Source: Streptomyces parvulus
GTDB lineage: Bacteria; Actinomycetota; Actinomycetes; Streptomycetales; Streptomycetaceae
DNA length: 64,000 nucleotides
Direction of reading: 5' to 3'
NCBI RefSeq assembly: GCF_014648855.1
Contig: NZ_BMRX01000006.1
Span: 62,001 to 126,000, forward strand
The translations under genes were made by a program, and so were the position numbers. Of this stretch, positions 9,248-17,837 are shown piece by piece; within the stretch, counting starts at the first letter, position 1; every line of letters starts with the position of its first letter. The notes beneath the pieces are model-generated. The model had not been told where the DNA came from. It was given only the letters and a program-made list of their open reading frames with translations, and did no database searches.

Positions 9248-10543
9248 GTGACCGCCGACCTCACCATCACGGCCGTCCACCTCACGCCGATCCTCGTGGC
9301 GGACCCGCCGCTGCTCAACACGCAGGGCGTGCACCAGCCGTACACCCCGCGCCTGATCATCGAGGTCGAGACCGCCGACGGGGTCACCGGCGTCGGCGAG
9401 ACCTACGGCGACGCCAAGTACCTGGAACTGGCCCAGCCCTTCGCCAAAAAGCTGATGGGCCGTCAGGTCAGCGATCTGAACGGCCTGTTCACCGTCGCCG
9501 ACGAGGTCGCCGTCGACGACTCCCGGGTCTCCGGCCGCGTCGACGTCGGCGGGCTGCGCGGCGTCCAGACCGCCGACAAGCTGCGCCTGTCCGTCGTCTC
9601 CGGCTTCGAGGTCGCCTGCCTCGACGCCCTCGGCAAGGCGCTCGGCCTGCCCGTGCACGCGCTGCTGGGCGGCAAGGTCCGCGACTCCGTCGAGTACAGC
9701 GCCTACCTCTTCTACAAGTGGGCCGCCCACCCCGAGGGCGTCCCCGCAGAGCCGGACGACTGGGGCGCCGCGGTCGACCCGGCCGGTGTCGTCGCCCAGG
9801 CCCGCGCCTTCACCGAGCGGTACGGCTTCACCTCCTTCAAGCTCAAGGGCGGCGTCTTCCCGCCCGACGAGGAGATCGCCGCGATCAGGGCGCTCGCCGA
9901 GGCCTTCCCCGGACACCCGCTGCGCCTGGACCCCAACGGCGCCTGGTCCGTGGAGACCTCGCTGCGGGTCGCCGCGGAACTCGGGGACGTGCTGGAGTAC
10001 CTGGAGGACCCCGCGCTCGGCACCCCGGCCATGGCCGAGGTCGCCGCGAAGGCCGGGGTGCCGCTCGCGACCAACATGTGCGTGACGACGTTCGGCGAGA
10101 TCCCGGAGGCGTTCGCCAAGGGCGCCGTCCAGGTCGTCCTCTCCGACCACCACTACTGGGGCGGGCTGCGCGCCACCCAGCAGCTCGCCGCCGTCTCCCG
10201 CACCTTCGGCGTCGGCGTCTCCATGCACTCCAACACCCACCTCGGGATCAGCCTGGCCGCCATGACGCACGTCGCGGCCACCGTCCCGGACCTCCACCAC
10301 GCCTGCGACTCCCACTACCCCTGGCAGTCCGAGGACGTGCTCACCGAACGGATCGCCTTCGAAGGCGGCCGGGTCACCGTCTCCGACGCCCCCGGCCTCG
10401 GTGTCGAACTCGACCGCGACCGCCTCGCGTTCCTGCACCGGCGCTGGCTCGACGACGACGGCGCCCTGCGCGACCGCGACGACGCCGCCGCGATGCGGGT
10501 GGCCCACCCGGACTGGGTCACGCCCTCCGTACCGCGCTGGTAG
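9248..10543 (+). CDS. gudD: glucarate dehydratase (enolase superfamily)
   Basis: A 431-aa member of the mandelate racemase/enolase superfamily, dehydrating D-glucarate (possibly also L-idarate) to 5-keto-4-deoxyglucarate. The KxK base motif FKLKGG (Lys198, Lys200), metal ligands in LRLDPNGAW, EYLEDPALG and ATNMCVTTF, the Asp of LSDHHYWGG and the catalytic His of SMHSNTHLG appear in the order typical of GudD. GTG 9248 has GAGGAG at 9235-9240. The PfkB kinase gene follows 95 bp later, which suggests sugar-acid use. Other acid-sugar dehydratases share the fold, so substrate assignment is likely rather than proven. Confidence 0.88.
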   Translation: MTADLTITAVHLTPILVADPPLLNTQGVHQPYTPRLIIEVETADGVTGVGETYGDAKYLELAQPFAKKLMGRQVSDLNGLFTVADEVAVDDSRVSGRVDVGGLRGVQTADKLRLSVVSGFEVACLDALGKALGLPVHALLGGKVRDSVEYSAYLFYKWAAHPEGVPAEPDDWGAAVDPAGVVAQARAFTERYGFTSFKLKGGVFPPDEEIAAIRALAEAFPGHPLRLDPNGAWSVETSLRVAAELGDVLEYLEDPALGTPAMAEVAAKAGVPLATNMCVTTFGEIPEAFAKGAVQVVLSDHHYWGGLRATQQLAAVSRTFGVGVSMHSNTHLGISLAAMTHVAATVPDLHHACDSHYPWQSEDVLTERIAFEGGRVTVSDAPGLGVELDRDRLAFLHRRWLDDDGALRDRDDAAAMRVAHPDWVTPSVPRW

Positions 10544-10638
10544 CGGCGCCGTCCGACGCCACCGGCGGTCGGGCACGGGGGGAATGTCGGTGCCGTGGTG
10601 CACACTGGCCAGATCCACACCATGCCAGGGAGCGCACC

Positions 10639-11823
10639 GTGACAGCGTCCACCGTGTCCACCGCGTCCGACGTGCCCGCCATGCCCGCCATGCCGGCCGA
10701 CGCGAGAACCCATCGCCACGCCCAGGACGAGGAATCGCACCGCCGGTCCAGGGTCGACCCGCTCGCCGCGCTGCGTGGCCCGCAGGACCCGCCCTGGGAC
10801 GTCTACCTGACCGGCACCGTCTTCCTCGACGTCGTCTTCACCGGCCTCGACTCCGCCCCGGTGCGCGGCACCGAGTCCTGGGCGCGCGGCATGGGGTCGA
10901 GCCCGGGCGGCATCGCCAACATGGCGACCGCGCTGGCCCGCCTCGGCCTGCGCACCTCGCTCGCCGCCGCGTTCGGCGACGACCACTACGGCGACTACTG
11001 CTGGGACGCGCTCGCCCAGGGCGAGGGCATCGACCTCGGCTCCTCGCGCACCGTCGCGGGCTGGCACTCGCCGGTGACGGTCTCGATGGCGTACGAGGGG
11101 GAGCGCACGATGGTCTCCCACGGCCATGAGCCGCCGCCCGAGGAGCCCTCGCCCGACTGCCCGCCGCGCGCCCGCGCCGCCGTCGCCTCCCTCACCCCCG
11201 GGGTGAGCGCCCCCTGGATCGCCCAGGCCGCCGGCCGCGGCACCCGCGTCTTCGCCGACGTCGGCTGGGACGACACCGGCGCGTGGGACCTGGCCGGGCT
11301 GCCCGACCTCGCGCACTGCGAGGCCTTCCTGCCGAACGCGGAGGAGGCCATGCGCTACACCGGCGCCACCTGCCCGCGCGCCGCGGCGCACGCCCTGACC
11401 GAGCACGTGCCGCTCGCCGTGGTCACCCTCGGCGCGGAGGGCGCGTACGCGGTGGACCGGCGGACCGGTGAGAGCGCGGAGGTCCCGGCCATCGAGGTGG
11501 AGGCCCTGGACCCGACCGGCGCCGGGGACGTCTTCGTGGCCGGCTTCGTGACCGGCACCCTGGCCGGCTGGCCGCTGGCCGACCGGCTCGCCTTCGCCGG
11601 CCTGACCGCCGCGCTCTCCGTCCAGGAGTTCGGCGGCTCCCTGTCGGCGCCCGGCTGGGGCGAGATCGCCACCTGGTGGCGCAAGGTCCAGTCCGTCGAG
11701 GGCCAGGACCCCGCGGCCCTGCGCCGCTACGCGTTCCTCGCGGACCTGGTCCCCGACGGCCCGCCCGCCGCCTGGCCGCTGCGCCGGGCCGTCCCGACGA
11801 TCGGCTTCCGCCCACCGTCCTGA
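10639..11823 (+). CDS. PfkB family carbohydrate kinase
   Basis: A 394-aa ribokinase-like sugar kinase. After a 50-residue hydrophilic, low-complexity N-terminus (MPAMPAMPA-type repeat) come the strand DVYLTGTVFLDVVFTG, the substrate-side GGIANMATALARLG (PfkB signature 1) and the ATP/anion-hole motif DPTGAGDVFVAGF (signature 2). These place it firmly in the family but do not define the sugar. Its position behind gudD suggests a deoxy-keto or related sugar. GTG 10639 has AGGGAG at 10626-10631. The gene converges with era 16 bp further on. Confidence 0.88.
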   Translation: MTASTVSTASDVPAMPAMPADARTHRHAQDEESHRRSRVDPLAALRGPQDPPWDVYLTGTVFLDVVFTGLDSAPVRGTESWARGMGSSPGGIANMATALARLGLRTSLAAAFGDDHYGDYCWDALAQGEGIDLGSSRTVAGWHSPVTVSMAYEGERTMVSHGHEPPPEEPSPDCPPRARAAVASLTPGVSAPWIAQAAGRGTRVFADVGWDDTGAWDLAGLPDLAHCEAFLPNAEEAMRYTGATCPRAAAHALTEHVPLAVVTLGAEGAYAVDRRTGESAEVPAIEVEALDPTGAGDVFVAGFVTGTLAGWPLADRLAFAGLTAALSVQEFGGSLSAPGWGEIATWWRKVQSVEGQDPAALRRYAFLADLVPDGPPAAWPLRRAVPTIGFRPPS

Positions 11824-11839
11824 CCGCCCGGCGACCGGC

Positions 11840-12802
11840 TCAGAAGCCGAGCCGCCGCAGCTGCTTGGGGTCGCGCTGCCAGTCCTTGGCGACCTTCACG
11901 TGCAGGTCCAGGAAGACCGGGGTGCCGAGAAGGGCCTCGATCTGCTTGCGGGACTTGATGCCGACGTCCTTGAGGCGCTTGCCCTTGGGGCCGATGATGA
12001 TGCCCTTCTGGCTGGGGCGCTCGATGAAGACGTTGGCGTGGATGTCCAGCAGCGGCTTGTCCGCCGGGCGGTCCTCGCGCGGGAGCATCTCCTCCACGAC
12101 CACCGCGATGGAGTGCGGCAGCTCGTCCCGTACGCCCTCCAGCGCGGCCTCCCGGATCAGCTCGGCGACCATGACCTGCTCGGGCTCGTCGGTCAGGTCA
12201 CCCTCGGGATACAGCGCGGGGCCCTCGGGCAGCAGCGGCGTCAGCAGGTCCGCGAGCAGGTCCACCTGCTTGTTCCCGGTGGCCGACACCGGGACGATCT
12301 CCGCCCAGGTGATGCCCAGTTCCTCGCCGAGCCGGTCGATCGCGATCAGCTGCTCGGCCAGGGTCTTGCCGTCCACCAGGTCGGTCTTCGTGACGATGGC
12401 GACCTTCGGCGTCTTGCGGATCCCCGCCAGCTCCTTGGCGATGAAGCGGTCACCGGGGCCCAGCTTCTCGTTGGCGGGCAGGCAGAAACCGATGACGTCC
12501 ACCTCGGCCCACGTCGTGCGCACCACGTCGTTCAGCCGCTCGCCCAGCAGCGTGCGCGGCTTGTGCAGGCCGGGGGTGTCGACCAGGATCAGCTGGGCGT
12601 CCTCGCGGTGCACGATGCCCCGCACGGTGTGCCGGGTGGTCTGCGGGCGGTTGGAGGTGATCGCCACCTTCTGCCCGACCAGAGCGTTCGTGAGAGTGGA
12701 CTTGCCCGCGTTGGGGCGGCCCACGAAGCAGGCGAAGCCGGCCCGGTGGACAGTCTCGGCCGGTTCTTCGGATGACTGGGTACGAACGCTCATGGCGCCC
12801 AT
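11840..12802 (-). CDS. era: GTPase Era
   Basis: A 320-aa GTPase that binds the 3' end of 16S rRNA and helps 30S assembly. G1 GRPNAGKST is at residues 28-36; G3 DTPGLHKPR, G4 TKTD and the G5 SATG segment (VPVSATGNKQVD) are all present. The KH domain has IIIGPKGKRLKDVGIKSRK near residue 270 and the expected LDLHVKVAKDWQRDPKQLRRLGF-type C-terminus. ATG 12802 has AGGGA two nucleotides upstream; ATG 12793 (three residues shorter) has better spacing. It lies 52 bp downstream of the cytidine deaminase-like gene, the usual actinobacterial arrangement. Confidence 0.96.
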   Translation of the reverse strand: MGAMSVRTQSSEEPAETVHRAGFACFVGRPNAGKSTLTNALVGQKVAITSNRPQTTRHTVRGIVHREDAQLILVDTPGLHKPRTLLGERLNDVVRTTWAEVDVIGFCLPANEKLGPGDRFIAKELAGIRKTPKVAIVTKTDLVDGKTLAEQLIAIDRLGEELGITWAEIVPVSATGNKQVDLLADLLTPLLPEGPALYPEGDLTDEPEQVMVAELIREAALEGVRDELPHSIAVVVEEMLPREDRPADKPLLDIHANVFIERPSQKGIIIGPKGKRLKDVGIKSRKQIEALLGTPVFLDLHVKVAKDWQRDPKQLRRLGF

Positions 12803-12854
12803 TGTCCCTGATCCCCGGAGCCCCGCCGTACCAAGGCCGACGACCCGGCCGGAC

Positions 12855-13208
12855 TCAGCCCGCGCTCACCGTGGCGCGGACCGTCCCGTCCGGCGAGGCC
12901 ACCAGCACCGGCGTCCCGGGACCGCCGAGGTCCCGCACCGCCGCCCGGTCCTCGTCCGACGCCGACTCCGCCCCGGTCACCACCGCCGCGGCCTCCAGCG
13001 ACTTCGCGCCGGACGCCACCGCCATCGCCACCGCCGTACGCAGCGCGCTGAGCTTCAGGGAGTCCAGGGCGACCGTGCCGGCGACGTACGTGCGCCCGGT
13101 CTCGTCGCGCACGGCGGCCCCCTCGGGCACACCGTTGCGGGCGCGGGCCGAGCGGGCCAGGGTGACGATCTTGCGGTCCTCGGGGTCGAGGGCGGGAGTC
13201 TCGGTCAT
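12855..13208 (-). CDS. cytidine deaminase-like protein lacking the zinc ligands
   Basis: A 117-aa protein with the general outline of a cytidine deaminase subunit (GAAVRDETGRTYVAGTV, then two helices and AAAVVTG). At the place where CDA has (C/H)AE it reads SALRT, and no PCxxC is found near LGGPGTPVLVAS. Without zinc ligands it should not deaminate cytidine. It occupies the conserved slot before era, where actinobacteria such as Mycobacterium have a small conserved protein (Rv2365c position). The role is unknown and may be structural or nucleotide-sensing. Start ATG 13208. Confidence 0.75.
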   Translation of the reverse strand: MTETPALDPEDRKIVTLARSARARNGVPEGAAVRDETGRTYVAGTVALDSLKLSALRTAVAMAVASGAKSLEAAAVVTGAESASDEDRAAVRDLGGPGTPVLVASPDGTVRATVSAG

Positions 13209-13230
13209 GGGGTGAGCATACGTAGCCCGG

Positions 13231-14163
13231 TCATCCGGCCATGAGCGGCCCCGCCGCCCCGTCCGCTCCCCCCGCCACCGGGTACATCGCCCCGCGCCTG
13301 CCCTCCGGCGAGGCCAGCCACTCCAGCTTGGCCGCGGTGTTCGCCTCGTCCAGCGGCGTGTGCAGCACGATCGTCAGATCGGGCCGCGCGGGCACCTTCA
13401 GCGCGGTCGACTCCAGGCTGAGCAGCCCGACCAGCGGATGCTCCAGCTCCTTGCGGATCTGCCCGGCGTCCTCGATGTCCCGCTCCGCCCACAGCGCCGC
13501 GAACTCGTCACTGGCCGCCGTCAGCTCGGCCAGCACCTGCTGGAACCCCTCGTCGTCCGGCGAGGCCGCGCAGGCGGCGCGGAACTGGGCGACGACCGTG
13601 CGCGCGTTCTCCCGCCAGCTGCGGGAGCGGGCCCGGTAGAGCGGGTCGGTGAAGAAGTCGACGACGCAGTTCCACGTGGTCTCCGGCCGCATGCCCAGCA
13701 CCGCGCCCGCCGCGTCGTTGAACATGACGCAGTTGTAGTACCGGTCCATGATGTGCGCGGGGTACGGCATCCACGTGTCGATCAGCCGGCGCAGCCCCTC
13801 GCACATGTCCCGCTTCGCCGGCTCCACCTCGGCGGCGGGCGGGTTCAGCCCGGCCAGCACGTACAGATGGCGTCGCTCGGCGTTGCTGAGCCGCAGCACC
13901 CTGCCGACCGCGTCCAGGACCTGTGGCGAGACGGAGATGTCCCGGCCCTGTTCCAGCCACTGGTACCAGGAGGCGCCCACCCCGGCGAGCACCGCCACCT
14001 CCTCGCGGCGCAGCCCCGGCGTCCGGCGCCGCGCCCCGCCGTCCGGCAGGCCCGCCTCGGCCGGGGAGACCCGGGCCCGCCGGCTCATCAGGAACTCCCG
14101 CAGCTCACCGCGGCGCCTGCCCCGGCCCGACCCCGCCTCGGGCCGCGCGATCACGTCCGGCAT
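13231..14163 (-). CDS. XRE-family transcriptional regulator with MmyB-like ligand domain
   Basis: A 310-aa regulator. An N-terminal helix-turn-helix (about residues 15-100) has RRTPGLRREEVAVLAGVGASWYQWLEQGRD, quoted here only as a region; the key pieces are LRREEVAVLAGVG and YQWLEQGR. A MmyB-type ligand-binding domain follows with YVLAGLNPPAAE, NDAAGAVLG and WRENARTVVAQFR. Proteins of this type usually repress a neighbouring transporter or oxidoreductase. It is divergent from an MFS exporter gene with a palindrome between them. ATG 14163 has GGGGGGAG upstream; a TTG at 14187 is unlikely. Confidence 0.88.
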   Translation of the reverse strand: MPDVIARPEAGSGRGRRRGELREFLMSRRARVSPAEAGLPDGGARRRTPGLRREEVAVLAGVGASWYQWLEQGRDISVSPQVLDAVGRVLRLSNAERRHLYVLAGLNPPAAEVEPAKRDMCEGLRRLIDTWMPYPAHIMDRYYNCVMFNDAAGAVLGMRPETTWNCVVDFFTDPLYRARSRSWRENARTVVAQFRAACAASPDDEGFQQVLAELTAASDEFAALWAERDIEDAGQIRKELEHPLVGLLSLESTALKVPARPDLTIVLHTPLDEANTAAKLEWLASPEGRRGAMYPVAGGADGAAGPLMAG

Positions 14164-14188
14164 TCCCCACTCTCCCCCCGTGGCCAAG

Positions 14189-14207
14189 CTGGTGGTGCCA
14201 CCACCAG
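14189..14207. promoter_or_regulatory. 19-bp perfect palindrome, probable operator of the XRE regulator
   Basis: CTGGTGGTG-C-CACCACCAG is a perfect 9-bp inverted repeat around a single base. It lies 25 bp before the XRE regulator start and 50 bp before the MFS start, where it could control both divergent promoters. Symmetry and position suggest an operator for the dimeric regulator; binding is inferred. Confidence 0.6.
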
Positions 14208-14257
14208 GACAACTGGCCGCTCCCCACGCCTATTCCGGTGCCCGCAGGCTGCTTGCC

Positions 14258-15709
14258 ATGGCGATCGACACCACCCCGACGACTCCCGCGGCCCAGCGAG
14301 CCGCGGCCGCCCGGCTCTCGTCCCGCGACCGGCTCGTCCTCTTCGTGCTCTGCGCGGCCCAGTTCATGGTCGCGCTCGACTTCTCCGTCCTGAACGTGGC
14401 CCTGCCCGTCCTCGGCGCGGACCTCGGCATGAGCCCCTCCGCCCTCCAGTGGGCCGTCACCGCGTTCGCGCTGCCGTCCGGCGGGTTCCTGCTGCTCTTC
14501 GGCCGCGTCGGCGACCTGTACGGCCGCCGCCGGCTCTTCCTCGCCGGCCTCGCGCTCTTCGGCGCCGCCTCGCTGCTGGCGACCTTCGCCTGGGACCCCG
14601 CCTCCTTCCTCGCCGGACGCGCCCTCCAGGGGCTCGGCGCGGCGGCCATCGTCCCCACCGGCATGTCCCTGCTGACGACCACCTTCCCGGAGGGGCCCGC
14701 GCGCGCACGCGCCCTCGGCATCTCCGGCACCCTGCTCTCGCTCGGCTTCACCGTCGGCATGGTGGCCGGGGGCGTGCTGACCGACCTGCTGAGCTGGCGC
14801 TCCACGATGGGACTGCTCGCCGTCTTCGCCCTGATCGTGCTGCCGCTCGCCCCCGGCCTGCTCCCCGAGTCCCGCACCCCGGACCGCCCCCGCCTGGACG
14901 TCCCCGGCGCGGTCACCGTCACCGGCGGACTGCTGTCCCTGATCTACTCCCTGTCCACGGCCGCCGAGCACGGCTTCGGCCGCCCCGACGTCCTCGTCAC
15001 CCTCGTCGCGGGGCTGCTGCTCCTGGCCGCCTTCGTGGCCGTCGAGTCCCGCAGCGCGGCACCCCTCGTCTCGCTGCCGATGCTGCGCCGCCGCACGGTG
15101 GCGTGGGGCAACCTGGGCGGGCTGGTCACCTTCTCGATGATGTCGACGGTGATCTTCGTCCTCACCCTGTACCTCCAGGAGGTCCTGGGGCTGACCGCCT
15201 TCGAGACCGGCCTTGTCTTCGGGGTGCAGGGCGTCCTGTCGGTGGTGGCCGGCTCGTACGCCCCGCGCGTCATCAACCGCTTCGGCGCCCGGCGCACCCT
15301 GGCCGGCTCGCTCGCCGGGCAGGGCCTGCTGGGGCTGCCCCTGCTGGCACTGGGGGAGGGCTCCTGGTCGGTGGTCCTCGCCACCGCCGCCGTGTCCCTG
15401 GCCAGCATGTGCCACCTGGGCGCGATCATCTCCTACGGCCTGACCGTCACCTCGGGCGTCCCCGACGAGGAGCAGGGCCTGGCGACCGGCCTGGTCACCT
15501 CCACGCAGCAGGTGGGCATCACCGTCGGCATCCCGCTGCTGGGCGTCCTGGCCACCACCTCGGCGGACCTGCGGTCCGGCGTGCACGCGGTGCTGCTGCT
15601 GGACGCGGCGATCGTGCTGGCGGCGGCGGTGCTGGTCGCGGCCGGGCTCCGGACCCGCCGGACCTCCGGCTCAGGGGCGGTCGAGGCGGAGGCGGTCGGC
15701 GCGCGGTAG
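14258..15709 (+). CDS. MFS transporter, DHA2 (EmrB/QacA-like) drug exporter
   Basis: A 483-aa membrane protein with about 14 hydrophobic segments. It opens LVLFVLCAAQFMVALDFSVLNVALP, the DHA2 first helix carrying motif D1 (key residues LDFSVLNVALP), followed by GRVGDLYGRRR (motif A) and GGVLTDLLSWRS (motif C region). It is probably a proton-driven exporter of a small hydrophobic compound. ATG 14258 precedes a short hydrophilic N-terminus; other in-frame starts lie within the divergent regulator. Regulation by the XRE protein through the palindrome at 14189-14207 is likely. Confidence 0.88.
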   Translation: MAIDTTPTTPAAQRAAAARLSSRDRLVLFVLCAAQFMVALDFSVLNVALPVLGADLGMSPSALQWAVTAFALPSGGFLLLFGRVGDLYGRRRLFLAGLALFGAASLLATFAWDPASFLAGRALQGLGAAAIVPTGMSLLTTTFPEGPARARALGISGTLLSLGFTVGMVAGGVLTDLLSWRSTMGLLAVFALIVLPLAPGLLPESRTPDRPRLDVPGAVTVTGGLLSLIYSLSTAAEHGFGRPDVLVTLVAGLLLLAAFVAVESRSAAPLVSLPMLRRRTVAWGNLGGLVTFSMMSTVIFVLTLYLQEVLGLTAFETGLVFGVQGVLSVVAGSYAPRVINRFGARRTLAGSLAGQGLLGLPLLALGEGSWSVVLATAAVSLASMCHLGAIISYGLTVTSGVPDEEQGLATGLVTSTQQVGITVGIPLLGVLATTSADLRSGVHAVLLLDAAIVLAAAVLVAAGLRTRRTSGSGAVEAEAVGAR

Positions 15710-16030
15710 ACCGGCGACCACGAGGTCGTACGAGTCCTCGACCAGCTCCCGGACGACGCGGTCCGGGAGCCCGCCGTCGGCGGTCACCGTGTTCCAGTGC
15801 CGCTTGTTCATGTGCCAGCCGGGGACCACCAGCCCCGGGTACTCGCCGCGTAGCCGGATCGCGTCGTCCGGGTCGCACTTGAGGTTGACCGTGAGCGGGC
15901 GCCCGTCCAGCGAGGACAGCGCGAACATCTTCCCCAGCACCTTGAAGACCGAGGTCTCCGGGTTGAAGGGGAAGTCCTCCACCGAGGCGTTGAAGGCCAG
16001 GCAGAGGTCGCGCAGGTCCTCGGGGCTCAC
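15671..16030 (-). CDS. MmcQ/YjbR family protein
   Basis: A 119-aa protein of the CyaY-like MmcQ/YjbR fold. Visible features are FKVLGKMFALSSLDGRPLTVNLKCDPDDAIRL (key pieces VNLKCDP and the charged loop) and the C-terminal HMNKRHWNTV, then LVEDSYDLVVAGLP. Members are called DNA-binding but their role is unclear. GTG 16030 overlaps the stop of the CBS gene (GTGA), so it is the last cistron of the phoH-ybeY-CBS operon. It converges with the MFS gene, ending 39 nt inside that gene's 3' end. Confidence 0.82.
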   Translation of the reverse strand: MSPEDLRDLCLAFNASVEDFPFNPETSVFKVLGKMFALSSLDGRPLTVNLKCDPDDAIRLRGEYPGLVVPGWHMNKRHWNTVTADGGLPDRVVRELVEDSYDLVVAGLPRADRLRLDRP

Positions 16031-17331
16031 TCCGGCACCGCCTCCTCCGGGGCCCGGGCCGCGGCCACCGGCTCCGCCAGCACGGTCACGATCTTGTTCC
16101 GGCGGCCCGCCGCGGCCTCCGCGGTCAGCCGCAGCTCGCGGCCGTCGGGCAGCTCCACGATCGAGGAGGCACCGGCGATCGGCACCCGGCCCAGCGCCTT
16201 GGCCAGCAGACCGCCCACGGTCTCCACGTCCTCGTCGTCGAAGGCGTCCAGCCCGTACAGCTCGCCCAGGTCGCCGATGTCGAGGCGCGCGGTGACCCGG
16301 TAGCGGTCCTGGCCCAGCTCCTCGACCGGCGGCAGCTCCCGGTCGTACTCGTCGGTGATCTCGCCGACGATCTCCTCCAGGATGTCCTCGATGGTGACGA
16401 TGCCGGCCGTGCCGCCGTACTCGTCGATGACGACGGCGACGTGGCTGCGCTCCTTCTGCATCTCGCGCAGCAGGTCGCCGGCGTTCTTGGTGTCGGGCAC
16501 GAAGGCCGCCGGGCGCATCGCGGTGGAGACCAGGTCGCTCTCCGCCTCCCGGCTGATGTGCGTGCGCCGGACCAGGTCCTTCAGGTACACGATGCCGACG
16601 ATGTCGTCCTCGCTGTCCCCGGTGACCGGGATCCGGGAGAAACCCGAGCGCAGGGCGAGGGTGAGCGCCTGCCGGATGGTCTTGTAGCGCTCGATGACCA
16701 CGAGGTCGGTGCGCGGCACCATGACCTCGCGGACCAGGGTGTCGCCCAGCTCGAACACCGAGTGCACCATGCGGCGCTCCTCGGCCTCGATCAGCGACTC
16801 CTTCTCGGCGTAGTCGACCAGCGCGCGCAGCTCCGCCTCGGAGGCGAACGGCCCGCGGCGGAAGCCCTTGCCGGGGGTGAGCGCGTTGCCGATGAGGATC
16901 AGCAGCGACGGGATCGGGCCCATGATCCGGGCCAGCGGCACCAGCACGTACGCCGCCGCCGTCGCCGTGTTCAGCGGGTGCTGGCGGCCGATGGTGCGCG
17001 GCGAGACCCCGACGGCGACGTAGGAGACGAGCACCATCACCGCGATGGCGATGAGCAGGGCCTCGGTGGTGTTGGCGAACTCCTTGAGGCACGCGTACGC
17101 CACCAGCGCGGCGGCCGCCATCTCGCAGGCGACCCGGACCAGCAGCGCCACGTTGAGATAGCGCGTCGGATCCCCGGCGACCTTGGCGAGCTTCTCCCCG
17201 CCGCGCCGCCCGGACCGTACCGCCTCCTCGGCGCGGAAGCTGGAGACCCGGGCGAGGCCCGCCTCCGCGCAGGCGGCGAGCCAGGCGACCACGACCAGGG
17301 CGACGGCGCCCGCGACCAGGGGGAGGCTCAT
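16027..17331 (-). CDS. hemolysin/CorC-type CBS-domain membrane protein (CNNM family)
   Basis: A 434-aa protein: DUF21/CNNM membrane part (residues 1-190, about four hydrophobic segments, with [18 protein letters not shown] after the first), two CBS domains (about 200-330; [14 protein letters not shown] and [19 protein letters not shown]) and a C-terminal CorC/HlyC domain. Relatives are implicated in Mg2+/Co2+ export. The ATG overlaps the ybeY stop (ATGA), showing a tight operon. The label hemolysin is historical and not informative here. Confidence 0.92.
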   Translation of the reverse strand: MSLPLVAGAVALVVVAWLAACAEAGLARVSSFRAEEAVRSGRRGGEKLAKVAGDPTRYLNVALLVRVACEMAAAALVAYACLKEFANTTEALLIAIAVMVLVSYVAVGVSPRTIGRQHPLNTATAAAYVLVPLARIMGPIPSLLILIGNALTPGKGFRRGPFASEAELRALVDYAEKESLIEAEERRMVHSVFELGDTLVREVMVPRTDLVVIERYKTIRQALTLALRSGFSRIPVTGDSEDDIVGIVYLKDLVRRTHISREAESDLVSTAMRPAAFVPDTKNAGDLLREMQKERSHVAVVIDEYGGTAGIVTIEDILEEIVGEITDEYDRELPPVEELGQDRYRVTARLDIGDLGELYGLDAFDDEDVETVGGLLAKALGRVPIAGASSIVELPDGRELRLTAEAAAGRRNKIVTVLAEPVAAARAPEEAVPE

Positions 17332-17825
17332 GAGACGGTCGGGGCCGGAGACGGGCCGGTCAGGCCCCGCTCCGCGCGCCAGCCGTCCACGATGGCGGCC
17401 TGGAGACCGAACATCTCGGCCTTCTCGTCCGGCTCCTCGTGGTCGTACCCCAGCAGGTGCAGCACCCCGTGGACGGTCAGGAGCTGGAGCTCCTCGTCCA
17501 TGGAGTGCTGCGTCGGCGCGTCGGTGCCCTGTTTCTCGGCGACCTCCGGGCAGAGCACGATGTCACCCAGCAGCCCCTGCGGCGGCTCGTCCTCGTCCTT
17601 GGCGGGCGGCCGCAGCTCGTCCATCGGGAAGGACATCACGTCGGTGGGACCGGGCAGGTCCATCCACTGGATGTGCAGCTGCTCCATGGCGCCGGCGTCC
17701 ACGACGATCACCGACAGCTCGGAGAGCGGGTGGATGCGCATCCGTGCGAGCGCGTAGCGGGCGATGTCGAGGATCGCCTGCTCGTCGACCTCGGTTCCGG
17801 ACTCGTTGTTGACGTCGATCGACAT
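17328..17825 (-). CDS. ybeY: endoribonuclease YbeY (rRNA maturation factor)
   Basis: A 165-aa zinc-dependent endoribonuclease involved in 16S rRNA 3'-end processing and ribosome quality control. The metal motif [11 protein letters not shown] has its histidines at residues 119, 123 and 129, and PTDVMSFPM (residues 60-68) is the conserved substrate loop. Start ATG 17825 lies 12 bp after the phoH stop, and its own stop overlaps the CBS gene start. Length and context (phoH-ybeY-CBS-era) are standard. Confidence 0.96.
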   Translation of the reverse strand: MSIDVNNESGTEVDEQAILDIARYALARMRIHPLSELSVIVVDAGAMEQLHIQWMDLPGPTDVMSFPMDELRPPAKDEDEPPQGLLGDIVLCPEVAEKQGTDAPTQHSMDEELQLLTVHGVLHLLGYDHEEPDEKAEMFGLQAAIVDGWRAERGLTGPSPAPTVS

Positions 17826-17837
17826 GGTCGTGCTGGT

